The notes beneath the pieces are model-generated. The model saw only the letters and a program-made list of their open reading frames with translations, did no database searches and had not been told where the DNA came from. The translations under genes and the position numbers were made by a program. A stretch of 64,000 nt of DNA from Magnolia sinica (lineage: Eukaryota; Streptophyta; Magnoliopsida; Magnoliales; Magnoliaceae): assembly GCF_029962835.1 (NCBI RefSeq), contig NC_080577.1:8842501-8906500 (forward strand), given 5' to 3'. This document shows, one piece after another, positions 24,859 through 37,705 of this stretch. Each line of letters begins with the position of its first letter. Positions within the stretch are counted from its first letter, which is position 1.

Positions 24859-25244
24859 GGGGTCATTTGGATCCCTGTAAATTTTGTAATTGGTAAATGA
24901 ATTGCAGGTAATTGAATCACAGGTGTAAATTGTTTACAGCCTGTCCTGTTTGGCTTTAAGCTGTAATCTATTTACAGGTAAATAGTTGTCTCCATTTAGA
25001 TAACCTGTAAATTGTTAAAGCAATAATCTGTTTACAGACAAATTTTAAAATTCTAGCTGTTATGCCAAATTTCATCTGCAGGTAAAAGAAATCAGAGCTT
25101 TTCAGCACGTTTTCATTTACAACTAAATGCTTTACAGCCTGCAAATCGTTTACAGGCGTTTTTCAGCATCGAAACACTCCTTGTAAATCATTTACCTGCA
25201 ATTCATTTACTACTAGCCCAATTTACAGGCATCCAAACGACCCC
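24859..25244. mobile_element. Tourist-like MITE, 386 bp, with long terminal inverted repeats
   Basis: The left end GGGGTCATTTGGATCCCTGT pairs with the right end, which reads GGGGTCGTTTGGATGCCTGT when complemented. Pairing continues inward through GTAAATGAATTGCAGGTAA. TAA flanks both sides (24856-24858 and 25245-25247). The interior is rich in 'tttacag/ctgtaaa'. Non-coding; sits in the 5' UTR intron. Confidence 0.9.
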
Positions 25245-25760
25245 TAAAACTGCAACAACATGTCCCAAAACATGCATGCTTGGAGGCGGACTCAGTTCGT
25301 TTTGCAGCAAACTGAGCGGACCGGTTTATGAAATTTCAGGGCCCTGTATGTTTAACAATTCCAGGCTACCACTTTTTTTTTCCAAACTCGTGCAGTACTA
25401 GTTTATGAAATTCATTCCCCCAATTTCACCTATTGGATTCAAAACCAGCTGCGCAAGAACACTAGTCTTTCGATATTCTTCATAGCTTTTGTTGTTATAT
25501 TAAAAGAAACCATCTCACAAATTCAAGAGGAAAAAAAAAAATTCCAAAAGAGACAACGAAGAAGTACAGTCGATCATCGAGGGAAAAAAAAAATCCCCAA
25601 TTCAGAAACATTAATACAAAGCAATATATCAAACGAAAACAGACCCACAAAGCTAAAAGCAAAAAATAATAATAATAATAAATAAATAAATAAAAATAAA
25701 GGGAAATAGAAAACATCCATAGCCTTGGATGCTGAGATTTTTCAGTTCAACGGAACTTAC

Positions 25761-25890
25761 AGATTACTTCAGAAGAGAAGATGTTGCGGCAACTGAAGCT
25801 TGGGTTTTGAAGAAACGAGATGAAGAGAAGAGAGGCCGGAAATTCCATAACTACAGTGGAAGACAGAAATAAAGAGCCGTCAACTTGTAC
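25761..25890 (-). other. Probable first (5' UTR) exon of the DSDWELL gene
   Basis: On the minus strand the segment ends in a strong donor, AATCT|GTAAGTTCCG (GT at 25760-25759). The sequence is CT-rich, as plant leaders are. The transcription start is a guess; the exact 5' limit is unknown. Confidence 0.45.
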
Positions 25891-25899
25891 GAATGGGCC

Positions 25900-27529
25900 C
25901 AGTTCAGTAATCATACACGTTGATACGATGGGGCCGCACTGTCGACGGCCTTTGACCGTTTATTGGTTGAGTGGGAACCCTCCATGTCTTTCCTTTAACC
26001 TTTCCTTTATTGGCCACCTTTTGGAAGGTTTAGGATTTTCCATCTGGGAGCTTCTTCTTTTTTTATTTTTTTGAGCGCGAACAATCCGTGATAGGGCCAT
26101 AATATCAACGGTTTGGATCACATAAGAATGGGCCTCGCTCTTACAAACTAAGAAACGGGACCGTATTGTATTCTCTCTCGGCAGGACCACCAGATAATAC
26201 CTTTTCTTTCTAACCGTCCATTTTGATGGCAAGCATCACCTGATCAGCTAATAACGGGGCCCACGATATGGACGGTTAGGAATTGGTGTACACGCACGAA
26301 AGGCGTGTGGTTTATTTATAAATATGTGGCGAAAGCCCACCCTATCTGCCGTTTGGACCTTTGAAAAGGATGTGTCATGGGAACCGATTATGAGGTACCA
26401 TACACAGCTCCGGCCAAGGGATAATACAAAGAAGTTGGGGGTTTCCATTTTCTACAACCGCGACATACTTTCGCGATCAAACCGTTAATATAATGGACCA
26501 CACTGTGAATAATCCGTGCACCGTTCATCTGGCAGAAAGTCTAAAATTTTCAAAAAAAAATGAGTGTTGCGAAAGTAAACAACAGTTCCCATCCAATCGC
26601 TAAAAAAGGTCAACTACTTTTGATCCAGATCTTGCAGATTTTTGGTGCATGGGCCATCTAAGGTGTGTCCTATCGTATCAACGTCTTAGATCACTAAACC
26701 ATGGACCCACCTACACAAAAGGAAGCCCTCAGGTGCGTACAATATCTGGACCGAGCATTGTATAATGGAGAACTACTTTGGTGGAGTGTGAGGCTTGATA
26801 AGAGGGCACTTCAAAACTGTACACGTGACAACGATTAACTTAAATTAGACGGATTCCATTGTTAAGACACATACCCAAAATCAGATAATTTGAACAATCC
26901 CACCATCTGATTCGTAAACACTTGCTTGTTGAAACAGGACCATTTGATATTTTTCATTTTTAACCATCCAATAAATGTCCACCATTACAATTATCTGATA
27001 ATAAATAAGCGTAATTTCCCATTGGTGTAGAGTTTTTTTTTTGTTTTTTTTTGTTCTTTTTAAGTACAATGACTTAGAGAGTTTTTAATCAAGCGAATTC
27101 TACACATTAGGTTGAGGTGAAGAAACAAACATCCGCATGATCCAAAACTCAGGTGGGCCACACCCAATGTTACATTGTTCCCATTGCTATCGCCTGTTGG
27201 AGTTTCGAACCAGGATGATTTTTTGCATGCACACTTCAAATAAGGGTCCTCCCCTGATGGACAGATTAGATTTTACACATTCAACATGGTGGGCCCACAA
27301 AGCTTTGGCGTTTTAAGTGCTGCGTAAAACAGGTTGGTACCTGTGCATCATCATCATACTCATGGAACTGAAGTGGTTGAATTAAAAACGACTTCCCGCT
27401 TTCATGGGTGGGTTAGGACTCATGATCAGCTTATTCCACAAACGTTGCCAGTGGGGGCGCGGATTAGATACTAGATACCACACCGGCCTGTTCGGAGCTG
27501 GGGACAGGTGGAGGCTCTAAGGGCCAAAG
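25900..27529. other. Intergenic stretch
   Basis: No gene recognised. It includes the upstream region of the minus-strand DSDWELL gene and scattered fragments of the 'gtggaccacact...tggacggttag' type that belong to old inverted-repeat elements. A T-rich run lies at 27033-27063. Confidence 0.45.
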
Positions 27530-27725
27530 AGAGGCACCTTAATGTATGAATTATATCCACACAGTCCATCCATTTTACATATTATTTTAGATTACTACTC
27601 AATAGCTAAGATCCAAGGCTCAAATGGACCACACAGTGGGTATTAAATTCCTTCCGTTGAAAATTTCTTGGGAACGACAGAAGTTTTGAATCAAGTTCTT
27701 TCGCTTCATCCAGGTATACATAACC
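27530..27725. mobile_element. Long-inverted-repeat MITE, left-half fragment
   Basis: It carries the family's left-arm order: 'taatgtatgaattatatccac', 'gtccatccattttac', 'gctaagatccaaggctcaaa' and 'tggaccacaca'. The right arm is absent; at about 27720 the sequence changes to a different repeat with the twice-repeated word CACTTGATACACTGGTTGGA (27728 and 27786). Confidence 0.5.
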
Positions 27726-28329
27726 ATATCACTTGATACACTGGTTGGACCTCACTTGATGGAAATTCCATCTTTATGGTGGACCTCACTTGATACACTG
27801 GTTGGATTGCACAAAAACGATACATTAGACCACACCATAGAAAACAATAAACCGCCACCCAAAAACCTCCAATTGACATGGTGGGCCACATGATTGTCCG
27901 CACGTCACACTTTCATGATGCGCCCAACAATTCTGGACGGGTTAGATGCCATGATGTTCATGGTAGTCTCCATGCGCAAAAGTTGTAGTTCTGCCCTCGT
28001 TGCAGACAATCGGGCCTGAGAATTCAATCCATACCGTGTCCGTGTGGTCCGTTTTGATGGGCGGCGTGGGTATTCAACACATGCATCGAGGTGGGCCTCA
28101 CCCACCTGTCGCACCCAATTGGCGTCCATGCTCCAAATCCCTAGGTTTCTTGTTCATCGGCAAACATGCATTTTGCTGGCCGAGAATTATACGATACTCG
28201 CGGATGACGCTTGATACATAGGCACTTGAAAATTATCCGCGTCATATATTAACTCAAACAGACCCGGCCAAATTCTGAAGCCCACCGTCTCCAACTCACA
28301 ATCCCAAGGTCAGATTCGTTGAGTAATTG

Positions 28330-28560
28330 AGCCAGGTTCGTGAACGAAACCGTCGGATATTTTCATTTTAAACTGTCCAATATATGTCAGTCAAATAATC
28401 CAACAACCTAATGAACAGGTTGGATAGCAAATAAGCATCACGGTGGGCCTAGAAAGGTTACAACGGTGAATGTCATCATCCACACGGTTTCCTGTGTTGT
28501 GGTCCACTTGAGCTTTGGATCTGCTTCATTTTTTGCCTATGAGCTGACCATATGGTTGGA
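28330..28560. mobile_element. Long-inverted-repeat MITE, right-half fragment
   Basis: The right-half blocks are present: 'ggttggatagcaaataagcatcacggtgggcc' in pieces, 'tttcctgtgttgtggtcc' and 'acttgagctttggatctgc'. The outer right arm is missing or diverged. Confidence 0.5.
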
Positions 28561-28869
28561 CGGTGACACAAGGATATCCCTGCTGGCTGACCAGGGCATC
28601 CGCTTCCATTTCTAAGTATCTATAGTTCCGTACGTACGGAAAGGACTTCTAGGTAACCTAGACCGTAGATGGCCATCGCTTCAGTGTGGAAGTAACCGTC
28701 CAGTTTATATAATACAAAACCTCCGGTAATAGGCCTTTCGTCCGTTCATCCCGTACAAGAGATCTTCAACTCATCAGATGCAAATCACTGACGAGTAGGC
28801 CCCACATGCACGTCAGGTAAGTGTACGTTTACCAATGAACAGACGCGAGTATGTTTTTTTTATCATATT

Positions 28870-29150
28870 CGCTCCATCCATCCTTTCTTCAACTCATTTT
28901 TGCCCATGAGCCCAGATACGAAGGAGATCCAAAACTCAAGTGGACGCCAAAGAAAACAGTGAAGTTGGAAACACCCACCATCAGAACCTTCCAGGGCCTA
29001 AAGTGATGTTTACGGGCCATCCGACCGTTTAACAAGGCTAATCCCACCGGGATGGAGGGAAAACACAAATATCAGCCAGATCCAAAACTTCTATAACCCA
29101 AGAGTATTTCAATGAAGGCGCTCAACCCAAGTTTTGAATCTGCCTGATTT
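28870..29150. mobile_element. Long-inverted-repeat MITE fragment
   Basis: Contains 'gagatccaaaactcaagtgg', 'aaacagtgaagttggaaac', 'gtttaacaaggctaatccc' and 'aacacaaatatcagccagat', the inner order of the same family. Both outer arms are poorly preserved. Confidence 0.5.
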
Positions 29151-29835
29151 TTTAGATAATCCAAATATTCCAATGGGACGAGTAAATGGAAGAAATTGGA
29201 ATGCATTGACAATTTTCAATATATTAATAAAAATGTGTGATATGCCAAATCATCTTTAATATTTCAAATTATTGTACATGTGATATTTAACACAATGGTT
29301 GTAATAAGCCAATTGAAATATATAATTTAGCAAAAAATGAAGAAATTTGGAGCCATAGGAGAGCCAAAAACATAAGGACCGCAAACAAGCAACTTGCCAA
29401 TGTTTTTTAACCATCCATTCAAATGACCAACTTTTGAATGGTTTGGATCATTCTATTGGTATGATTCTAGTGATATTGCCAATAATTGGACTCTTTCAAA
29501 GTATCATCACCATGCCTCATGTATGGCACACGTATGTAACAACACCTTCGTAACTCTTTCAAAGGAGCTCAAAAAAGAATTTGGCCTTATTTATTTACAA
29601 ATCCACTCTCATGGAGAGGATTTCATCTACAAGCCCATTTACTCCCATTTCATTTCATTTCTATGCATTTACTCCCATCGAAAAACACCTCAAATGCTAT
29701 TTCCCTCCATTTACTGCCAATTCCCCCGTTTACTCCTCTGTCCAAACGGCCAAACAGGTAAGTCCTTAGACTGATGAACAGCTTAGTGGATTCAGTGAGG
29801 CCAGTGGAAACACTTCAGTGAGGCCATGCCCATTG

Positions 29836-30222
29836 GGCACACCTTGATGTATGTATTGTCTATCCATTCCATACATCCACTTTGCTAGCTCATTTTAGGG
29901 CACGATCCCACAAATGAAGTAGATCCTGAAAACATCACAGGAAAAAACAATGGTTGAAAAGCCACCATAATGTTTATTTGCCATTCAACCTGTTCAGAAG
30001 GTCATGCAAACCTAGATGAAACGAATACACATAAGGGAAAACACAAATATCAGCTTCACCAAAACTCGTGGCCCACAAGTTTCTAATAGTGAGCATTCAA
30101 TCACCATTGTTTCTTGTGGTGTGGTCAACTTAAGATTTAGATCTGCTTCATTTTTGGGCTTCATGACCTAAAATGAGCTGGTAAAATGGATATAGAACAC
30201 ATATCAAGGTGGGCACCATGGT
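29836..30222. mobile_element. Long-inverted-repeat MITE, copy with both arms
   Basis: The left arm 'ggcacaccttgatgtatgta' and the right arm '...acacatatcaaggtgggcacc' are inverted complements. The inner 'gctcattttagggcacgatc' (left) pairs with 'catgacctaaaatgagctgg' (right). It carries 'cacaaatatcagcttcacc' in the middle, as in the copies near 54.5 kb. Confidence 0.7.
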
Positions 30223-30398
30223 CTCACCAAAGTCAATGTTTCACCGGGACTTGATGTCTAGGGACTTTGTAGCTCCGTGATCAGGTGCAACTTCGGTGAG
30301 TCGGAACCAACGATGTGGGTGAGACCCTGACGTGTCACCACCCCACTTGTCCAGCTGGGCGAGCTCATACAACACTTTCCGCATGTGCCAAGCGCTAA

Positions 30399-30864
30399 CG
30401 GCCGTGTTTGGGGTCTCAACCCCCAACTCTCTCTCTCTCTCTCTCACCCACCCACCTAGCTTGACTCTACGTAGCACAGATCCATAGGTTCAGATCTTTA
30501 AAGATCATGGTCTCGAGTCAAGACAAGAAGGCAAAGTCAGCATGCCACAGCTCTATCTCTCCTCGGACCTACTCAACTGGCTCCACTTCGCGGTCATCTG
30601 GGTTGATTTTTGTAGAGCGATCAAGGATTGAGAAGACAAGGCTGATGGTTTCACCACCACGTATGATCTCAGGTGTGAGGCTGACAGTCTCCACGATAGA
30701 ATCAGGCAATAGGGGAGAGAAGGTGAGAGAAGAGGGCCAGAGATAGAGATCCGGGAGAGGAAGGGAGAGCAATAGAAAGGAAAGGACAGAGGAGAGCGAG
30801 AGCAAGACGGAGAGGGAGAGGGAGAGACGAATGAGGGTTGGGATTGAGACCCCAAACACAGCCC
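30399..30864. mobile_element. MITE with GGCCGTGTTTGGGGTCTC ends, TAA target duplication
   Basis: The left end CGGCCGTGTTTGGGGTCTCA pairs with the right end, which reads GGGCTGTGTTTGGGGTCTCA when complemented. TAA flanks both sides (30396-30398 and 30865-30867). The arms extend into CT-rich (left) and GA-rich (right) sequence, so much of the element is a purine/pyrimidine foldback. Open frames on both strands inside it are artefacts of this composition. Confidence 0.8.
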
Positions 30865-30869
30865 TAACA

Positions 30870-32841
30870 ACCGAAGGGGCTAATGCTGGCCCCATGTACA
30901 CAATCCCTTAGAAGGTGCTCATGTCGTAACTAAGGTTCGTCCACATGTCCATGATAAATTGATCATGATAGTACCATGTTCCAGGCACTAACCTACATGG
31001 GCAAGTCCAAAAGATTTATGCTAACTGGAAGTGTAATTTCGAAGATGAAGAGAGTTCTATGACCCACATTCAGCTGCACGAGCAAGTGGATCATAACATC
31101 TTCACGCACCATCTACTGAACCATAGGCAATTCACTTCAGACCTTTGAATCCAGGTCATTTTCCAATGATCATCACCATTTATATGGCATGCCTATATGA
31201 TGGGAAGAATACAAATAAGAGCTCTCAATTGGATCATTTCAACCCTTCATTAATTTTGGCTCTTTGACTTTGAAAATGAACAGGTAACCTTTGTATGATT
31301 AATGAGCAGGCATATTCAATCTGAGAATTTATTGAACATCTCCAATCCAAGCAGTACCCTATCAAATAAACATTTCGCATGACTGACAAAGGCCGAAATC
31401 CAACAGCTATAGTCAAACATATCTCATCGAGCAGACAGACCTCCACAACCAAGTCACCCTCATCTAGGACTGTTGTCTTTTAGCAAATGACTTGTCTATT
31501 CCTATCTCATAGGCAGCTAGTTAGAGATGCAGGTGGACCCCACACTGGCCGGTTCATCCCACCATGAAAATAGGACACCACAAAGATCTTGCCTATCCAC
31601 CCAACATGCGGGCCACCACGCTGAATCTGAAAGTCTTTGCTTGGTCGGGCCAATGTTTTCTTCAATGGTGTTGCCTGATTTTATTTTATTTTTTTGGGCG
31701 TCCAATTTTATGGAGAGCCCTACTGGACATGTTGGATGTCACACAAACAGCATCCCACAAAATCCAACATCTTCATCCACAGCCGGAGGGTATCTAGCCA
31801 TTCCGTACAGTAACCAAGGTTTAACATGCAAAACCAATGGCTGAGACAGAATCCATAATGGGGCCAGATCATGGACAGTCTGAATTGTCCTTCTACTGGA
31901 ATGCCACACGGAAGGTCCGGGTAACCTAAATGAGGCACCATTTCTGATGGAGATGACGCCTGAAAGCAAGTTAGTGGATTGCCTCCCCAATCCGATTTTG
32001 CTTGTTCAACTTGGCCGACTGACACCATAAATGGCTTGCGAATGGGCCAAGTAGATTACCTCCTACTCATGTACCCACTCTTGAACATCACCAACATGAT
32101 TTGGTAACCACTACCTCCTTCACCAGGAGGATCGCCCTATCTTCTAGCCCCTTCCGGCCCACCATATGATGATCCAGACCGTTTGCATATTAAGCTGGAG
32201 TACATGATCAATACAAAAGGAATCATAGGTTGGTCATCAAGACTCCGGAAAATACCGAGGTCCCCTTTTTAAAGATTATCTGAAACTCAAAAGTCCAGTG
32301 AGGGAGATTTTTTACATGATCCATTGGACAGAACCCCTAGTTAGCCTGGCTGACCAACCTCAAAGGACGAGGCCTGCTACATCTTATTGCACCCTTCACT
32401 AGCTCCCATAAGAAACACTGCCACTGGCGCATCCACCAGCCATGGTTCCCGCTGTGTAACCCCAAAGTAAGATTGGACGGATAATCCGAGGCGTCAGATA
32501 GGTGGACAACAATGGACATTGAAAGAATGTCATTTTCCACATTCAATGAACAGATGCAGACCAGAAGTTACACTGGTAAGTTTGATTTGGACTAGGACGA
32601 ATGTAGTCAATTTCAACCACTTGTTTAAGGTGCAGGTGCCACATGCGACAGCAACGTATAGATGAGAGAATTCGGTGGAGCATAAAGAAACATAAAATGG
32701 AGAGCCATCCCTGAACAGGAAATGTGGCTGGGTGATGTGCAAATCACACCCGCTGATATGCAGGGCCTTCGCATGGATGCAGTGACGGTCGAAAGCAAAA
32801 ACGATTAACACCAAATATGCAGAGGGATGAACTGTGTTAAA

Positions 32842-32878
<37 letters not shown>

Positions 32879-34535
32879 GCCAGGCTTTCCTTGCATGTTT
32901 TATTGGGACCATATGGAATGCATCACCCTGCCACAAGTTCGCTCTGATCAAAACAAAGGAGATGACAGGTGTAGGGATAAGGATAGTTAACGAGCATGCC
33001 CGCTACACATGCCAAAGTAGCATTAACAAGCAAGATTGGAGCCATTGTTCAGGCTGGTGGCCCCCTTACTAGCTATAGAAAATTGAAAATTTTTTTTTGA
33101 AGGGAAAGAAAGGAAGAAGACCAGAGGAGGCTAGGCCCTAGTGATTGAGAACCTACTGCCACGGAGCATACTTGGACGACCCAAAAGACCACAGATTTGG
33201 ACAGCCAAGTATAGGTCAGGAAGACTCGAGCACTTCTTTTAAAATTACAGTTGAATTCATACTATTGACAGTTCCCATTAGAAAACAACATTCTCTGTGG
33301 TACTACTTATCAACAACAGCTAAAGGACAGAAATGTGGACCAATGCGAAATAGAGAACAGACAAACAGAAGTTGATGGCAGGAAAGTTGAAACACATCAA
33401 AATCAGTCAGTCGATCTCACAAGGGCCATGGTTACTTGATCCAGAAGGTTGTTCTAAAGAGCTCCAGCATGTTGAGGACGCCTTGAAAAACATCCCAGAT
33501 CTCAATACCCAGCAAGCAACCCCTGGCTTTTTTCCCTGGGCCAATATTGTATTTTCTCACCATCCATTGGTACACCAATTTCTTCCATTCGCCCTACAAG
33601 AACCTCTCACAGTACTTATTCTCTAGTGTCTATCTGAAGTTTGAACAATCCCCCCGGTCTAAGACTATGACATTGAGTGTAGGGTAAATCTCAGACACAT
33701 TGGAAATCCCTTATCCAAAATGAAACTGATTGTCGCAACGGTAAAGAAATGGCCTAGCTCATCAGGAACTCAAATATGCATCATTGCCCTAGAATTACTC
33801 TGATAATCTCTTCTTCTTGGAGAAAGGTAGACAAGGAGAATTGTGACCAACATCCAATCAGACCATCCTGATCATTTAATGGGAGATTTGAAAGTGTGCC
33901 TACTCGAAGGTCACTTTAATTTTGGTTGCTGGAATTAATCCAAACACAGCATCTAATTGGTGTGTGTGTGTGTGTGTGTGTGCGTGTGTGTGTGTTGAGG
34001 GGGGAGGAAAGAAAAAAGACTAAATGTGTATGTAGTTGTCACCGAGAAACTTCTGCGTGATCTAACAATCTTAATTCATGCTAGATCTACCATGCTTGTT
34101 ACAACCTCTCTTATATTGCTAACATCCCTTGCACTGGTACACATCTCTAGCATTTTATTTTATTTATTTTGAAGCATACATCACAAATACATCATGTACA
34201 CAAAATTTTAACCCAAATAAAATAGAAATTTGTCTGCAGCTATTCAAAAAAACCAAAATGAGGGCACGTGTCCCTCGACATGAGATATATCAATTGCTAA
34301 AACTAGAGGCTAGGATAATATGAGATTCCAACTTAAGGAGCCTCAAAAAAGCACGAGAGTTGAAAAAAAAAGAAGAAGAAGAAGAAGAAAAAACACAAAT
34401 ATTGTGCTTGAGATGGGTTCATAAACTCCAAACCTGTGCACAACATCCCAACTCAAGGAACAAGATGAAAGTCAAACACAGTTGTGCAGTGGAAAAATGT
34501 TCTTGAGTAACAGATTTCTATAGACTATGTAGAAA
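30870..34535. other. Intergenic stretch without a recognised gene
   Basis: No frame resembles a protein. Simple repeats are an (AAT)n microsatellite at 32842-32877, a (GT)n run at 33959-33993 and an (AGA)n run at 34370-34390. The rest is non-repetitive by eye. Confidence 0.5.
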
Positions 34536-34544
34536 AGAACGTGG

Positions 34545-34725
34545 ATGGCTCTGAAAGAGCAAGGGGAAGGCCCAAGAGGACGTGGATGATGGTAGTATGA
34601 AAAAACTTGATGGCCTATGGTCCAACTGAAGGTATGGCCCTTGACAGAGTGTAATGGCAGAACAGGATTCATGTAGCCAACCCCAATAAATTGGGCTTAA
34701 GGCTTAGATGATGAATTTTTATTTT
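34545..34725 (+). mobile_element. RTE-type LINE 3' end fragment
   Basis: The translation contains ARGRPKRTWM and, later, MALDRV and WQNRIHVANPN. It then runs into 'caataaattgggcttaaggc' and 'ttagatgatgaa'. This is the C-terminus plus 3' end of plant RTE LINEs. It parallels the piece at 37500-37700. Confidence 0.7.
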
Positions 34726-35529
34726 TATTTTATTGAAAGGAAACAGGGGATTTTATTCACAAGGCTTCGATATCGATGATGATGCAGAAGAGCATAAAAC
34801 ACTTAATTTCAATCATGAATTTTGCAGCGGGGTGCACAATTTCCAACTCAAAAGAACAAAAAGCAGTATACTGTTGACAAATAAGAAGTTACTAAAATTT
34901 TCGCAAAGGAGCTAAGTATCCATAATCGGTTTTTTTAACATAGCAAATGCATATTTTGTACAACGCAACATGTGCTAAACAACTAGCAACTATCTGTAAA
35001 TCCAGGAAAGGGTTAGCCATTCCAGTAGAATGTGAATCATACACAGGCCAAATATAGAACAGTAAATATACATGTGCATAGCATGCATTATTTGACGTAG
35101 ACCACAGCTCTGATTGGACAAGGCTACAATGATGATGATGATGGAACACCTAACTATTGAAATATGTTTGGACACACAGTCTATGTAATAATGTCACTTT
35201 TTTCAGCATAAGCAGTTATAAAGCCATTCCATATGTTACTTAACTGCTCATACAATACGGAAATTATACATGTATTGGTCAAACAAATACACTTGCCACT
35301 TCAACAACCAGGAGCGACATGAATATCTTAACAAGAACAGCATGGTTCAATATTATCCTCCAATCCCACCCAAAAAAAAAAAAAAAATGCAAGTCCTTTC
35401 ATGGCAATGCCATTTGTGAGATTTGACCACCCATGTCTTGAAATAAATAGAGACTCATGTCAAATAAATAGGGGTTCAAACGACTACTTGCCAATTAGCT
35501 ACTAGCAGTGACATGAAGAGTATCTTAAA

Positions 35530-35832
35530 ACAGAGATCAACAAGGATGCCGCCTACAGAATTAGAGCTGGTAGATGGAGTAGAGATGTGCCTTTGGAGTT
35601 CTATGTGATCACGACATACCAAGGGGAGATTTCATAGGATAGACATAAGAAGAGCTTCTATGCAACAGAACAAGGAAAACATTTTCATGTGGAAAGTATA
35701 GCTAAAATGAGGATGCTGAGAAGGATGAGTGGCAAGACGAGGAAGGATAGAATTAGAAATGAATGCATTCAACGGAACTTATTAGTGACACCAACAAGTA
35801 ATAAAGTGAGAGGAAGCAGACATAATTTTTCC
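35530..35832 (+). mobile_element. RTE-type LINE fragment, upstream part of a split copy
   Basis: The segment encodes KMRMLRRMSGKTRKDRIRNE and then C-I-Q. This is the hallmark end of the RTE reverse transcriptase region (family form MRMLRWMCGKTRKDKIRNE). The preceding part is frame-shifted but still matches the family. The copy stops at NKVRGS, just where a minus-strand L1 begins, and resumes at 37343. Confidence 0.75.
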
Positions 35833-35835
35833 CTT

Positions 35836-37342
35836 TATTATTATTATTTTTTTGGAAAGCGACGAATTCATTAAACCACAAAAAAAGGTCCACCAGCAGT
35901 GGATGACCCTCTCGCCACCCCCACCTAGATCAACATGCACAATACAGCCCAAAAACCAAAAAACGCAAAGCTGCCCAAAAGAAAATCATGGCTCCAAAAG
36001 CCATGCCCGATAAACAACTCAACCCCTCATAATTGATCACAATCCCCCTTTTAACGCTGCATACGACCATTCACACAACCGTGCAATGCAAGAAATAGAT
36101 GATCTCCTGATTCCTCAGCACTTCTACACATCGAGCACATATTTGGGATTGCGATCTCTCTCTTCTTTAGATCATCGACGGATGAGGATTTTGTTTGCAG
36201 AAGCTGTCCAAATAAATGCCTGAACTCTACGAGGGAAGGGAACTTCCCCTGCATAGGCACACGAATGCACTTCTCTACCCATCTCCCACAGCATAGACAT
36301 GACAAACTTAGATGAGAACTATCCCCTTGAAGATCACTACCACACCCTCTGTTCCTCACTTAAGGGGTCGATTTTCACTTCCATCCCCTTGAAGATCACT
36401 TCCACACCCTCTGACTTCATAAACCTTTTCCATATCATTTTTTTATGGTGTCTTCTCCATATCTGCCTTACAAAGAAGACCATCCTCCCTACTTCTTTTC
36501 AAATAAATAACTTCATTAGCAATAAGCACACCATCAAGAATTTCTCTATCCTTCACAAATGCTCCTTGGAAGGAAGATGCAATCAAACTAAGCACCTCCC
36601 TTAACCGGTTTGAGTGTGTCTTTGTTAAAAATCTGAAAAACTCCCCCCACCAAGGTAATGGGATGAAAGTCATTTATGGTTGCTACATCATCATTCTTCG
36701 GAATCAAGGTGATAAAGGTAGAATTAAGGCCCTTGCTAAGCATGACCCTACAATGGAACCTTCATAAATCCCATAACATCATGTTTTACTATTTCCCAAC
36801 ATACTCACAAGAACGCGATGGAACCCAGGGCTTTATCTCTGCCTGTCTCCAAGACAACTCTCCTCACTTCCTCGCCAAATTCCCTTTCCAGCCAATCCAC
36901 ATGACTTCTTGGAGTCATGTAAAGGTGAGCCCCTTGAGCCTTGGTCTCCTAATAGACTCATATGCATATAACTAGCTATAATATTCTGCAAGAGCATCTT
37001 TAATCTGATCAGGGACTTCTAGCAAGCCACTTGAGTGCTGATTTTATGTATGTGGTTCCATCTACTTCTCCCATTTGCTCATTTCTGGAAAAAAGGAAGT
37101 GATTTTATTGCCCTCATTTAACAACGAGGCCTAGATTTCATTCTCCACGTTGCCTCATCCCATCTCAAAATATCCATGTATTCCAATTTTAAAGACTCTC
37201 TTTCTATCTCCTTTGATTTGTCTAGCTAATCATTTTCTTCTTCCCTGTCGATGATGTCAATTTTACAGCAAAATCTCCTCTTTCAAAACTTCATCTGCTC
37301 CACTTTTTTAGCTTTGCCTTGATATGCTTCAATTTTTTCATC
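35836..37342 (-). mobile_element. L1-type LINE, 5'-truncated and internally deleted
   Basis: Minus strand. A reverse transcriptase piece with SNRLREVLSLIASSFQGAFV and DREILDGVLIANEVI lies at 36443-36673. A zinc-knuckle (zf-RVT) piece with 'CSMCRSAEESGDHLF' lies at 36051-36359. The 5' limit near 37342 still encodes a KKLKHIKAKLKKW block typical of the region before the reverse transcriptase. Its A-rich 3' tail faces left at about 35838-35855. It interrupts the RTE LINE above. A 32-bp segment is duplicated at 36319 and 36384. Confidence 0.75.
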
Positions 37343-37705
37343 TAGATGGTTTGGCCATATGCAACTGAGACCACCAGTTTAGAAGTAAGTTGCAAGGTTT
37401 AAAGCATGATACGCACCAGCAGCATCCACGAACAATATGGCTATATCGGCATCAAACAGCCGATACAGGGTGATATGGAGCTATACAACCTCAACGGTGG
37501 TGAACGATACGATGTCGTTCAAAGGTTCTAAAAGGGCAAGGGGAAGGCCCAAGAGGATGTGGCTGAAGGTAGTAAGAAAATATTGGATGAGCTACAGTTT
37601 AATTGAGGATACAGTCCTTCATAGAGTGGAATGGCAGAACGGGATTCATTTAGCTGATCCCCATTAACTGGATAAGGTTTAGATGATCATGGTGATGATT
37701 AACAC
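37343..37705 (+). mobile_element. RTE-type LINE, downstream part of the split copy
   Basis: It begins with RWFGHMQLRPPV, the direct continuation of the family motif broken at 35832. It continues with ARGRPKRMWLKVVRK, HRVEWQNGIHLADPH and a 'ttagatgatcatggtgatgat' 3' tail. An insertion of unrelated 'gatac/cgatac' sequence lies at about 37405-37500. Confidence 0.75.

Larger units (their letters stand above)
22868..25760. other. Probable 2.9-kb 5' UTR intron of the DSDWELL gene
   Basis: Bounded by a GTAAGT donor at 25760-25755 and the acceptor at 22870-22868 (minus strand). It holds a two-copy 84-bp repeat (23857 and 23941, 'CCAAAAACAGGATTC' starts), a 386-bp MITE and A/T-rich simple sequence near 25660-25700. 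Overlapping open frames on both strands at 23727-24207 come from the repeat and show no protein similarity. Confidence 0.5.

Noticed and set aside
30507-30901. Overlapping frames on both strands around 30.5-30.9 kb
   Set aside because: They lie in the GA/CT-rich foldback of a MITE with clear ends and TAA duplication.
33372-33626. 84-codon frame of protein-like composition
   Set aside because: No family match, no flanking exons and no conserved motif. I see no support beyond openness.
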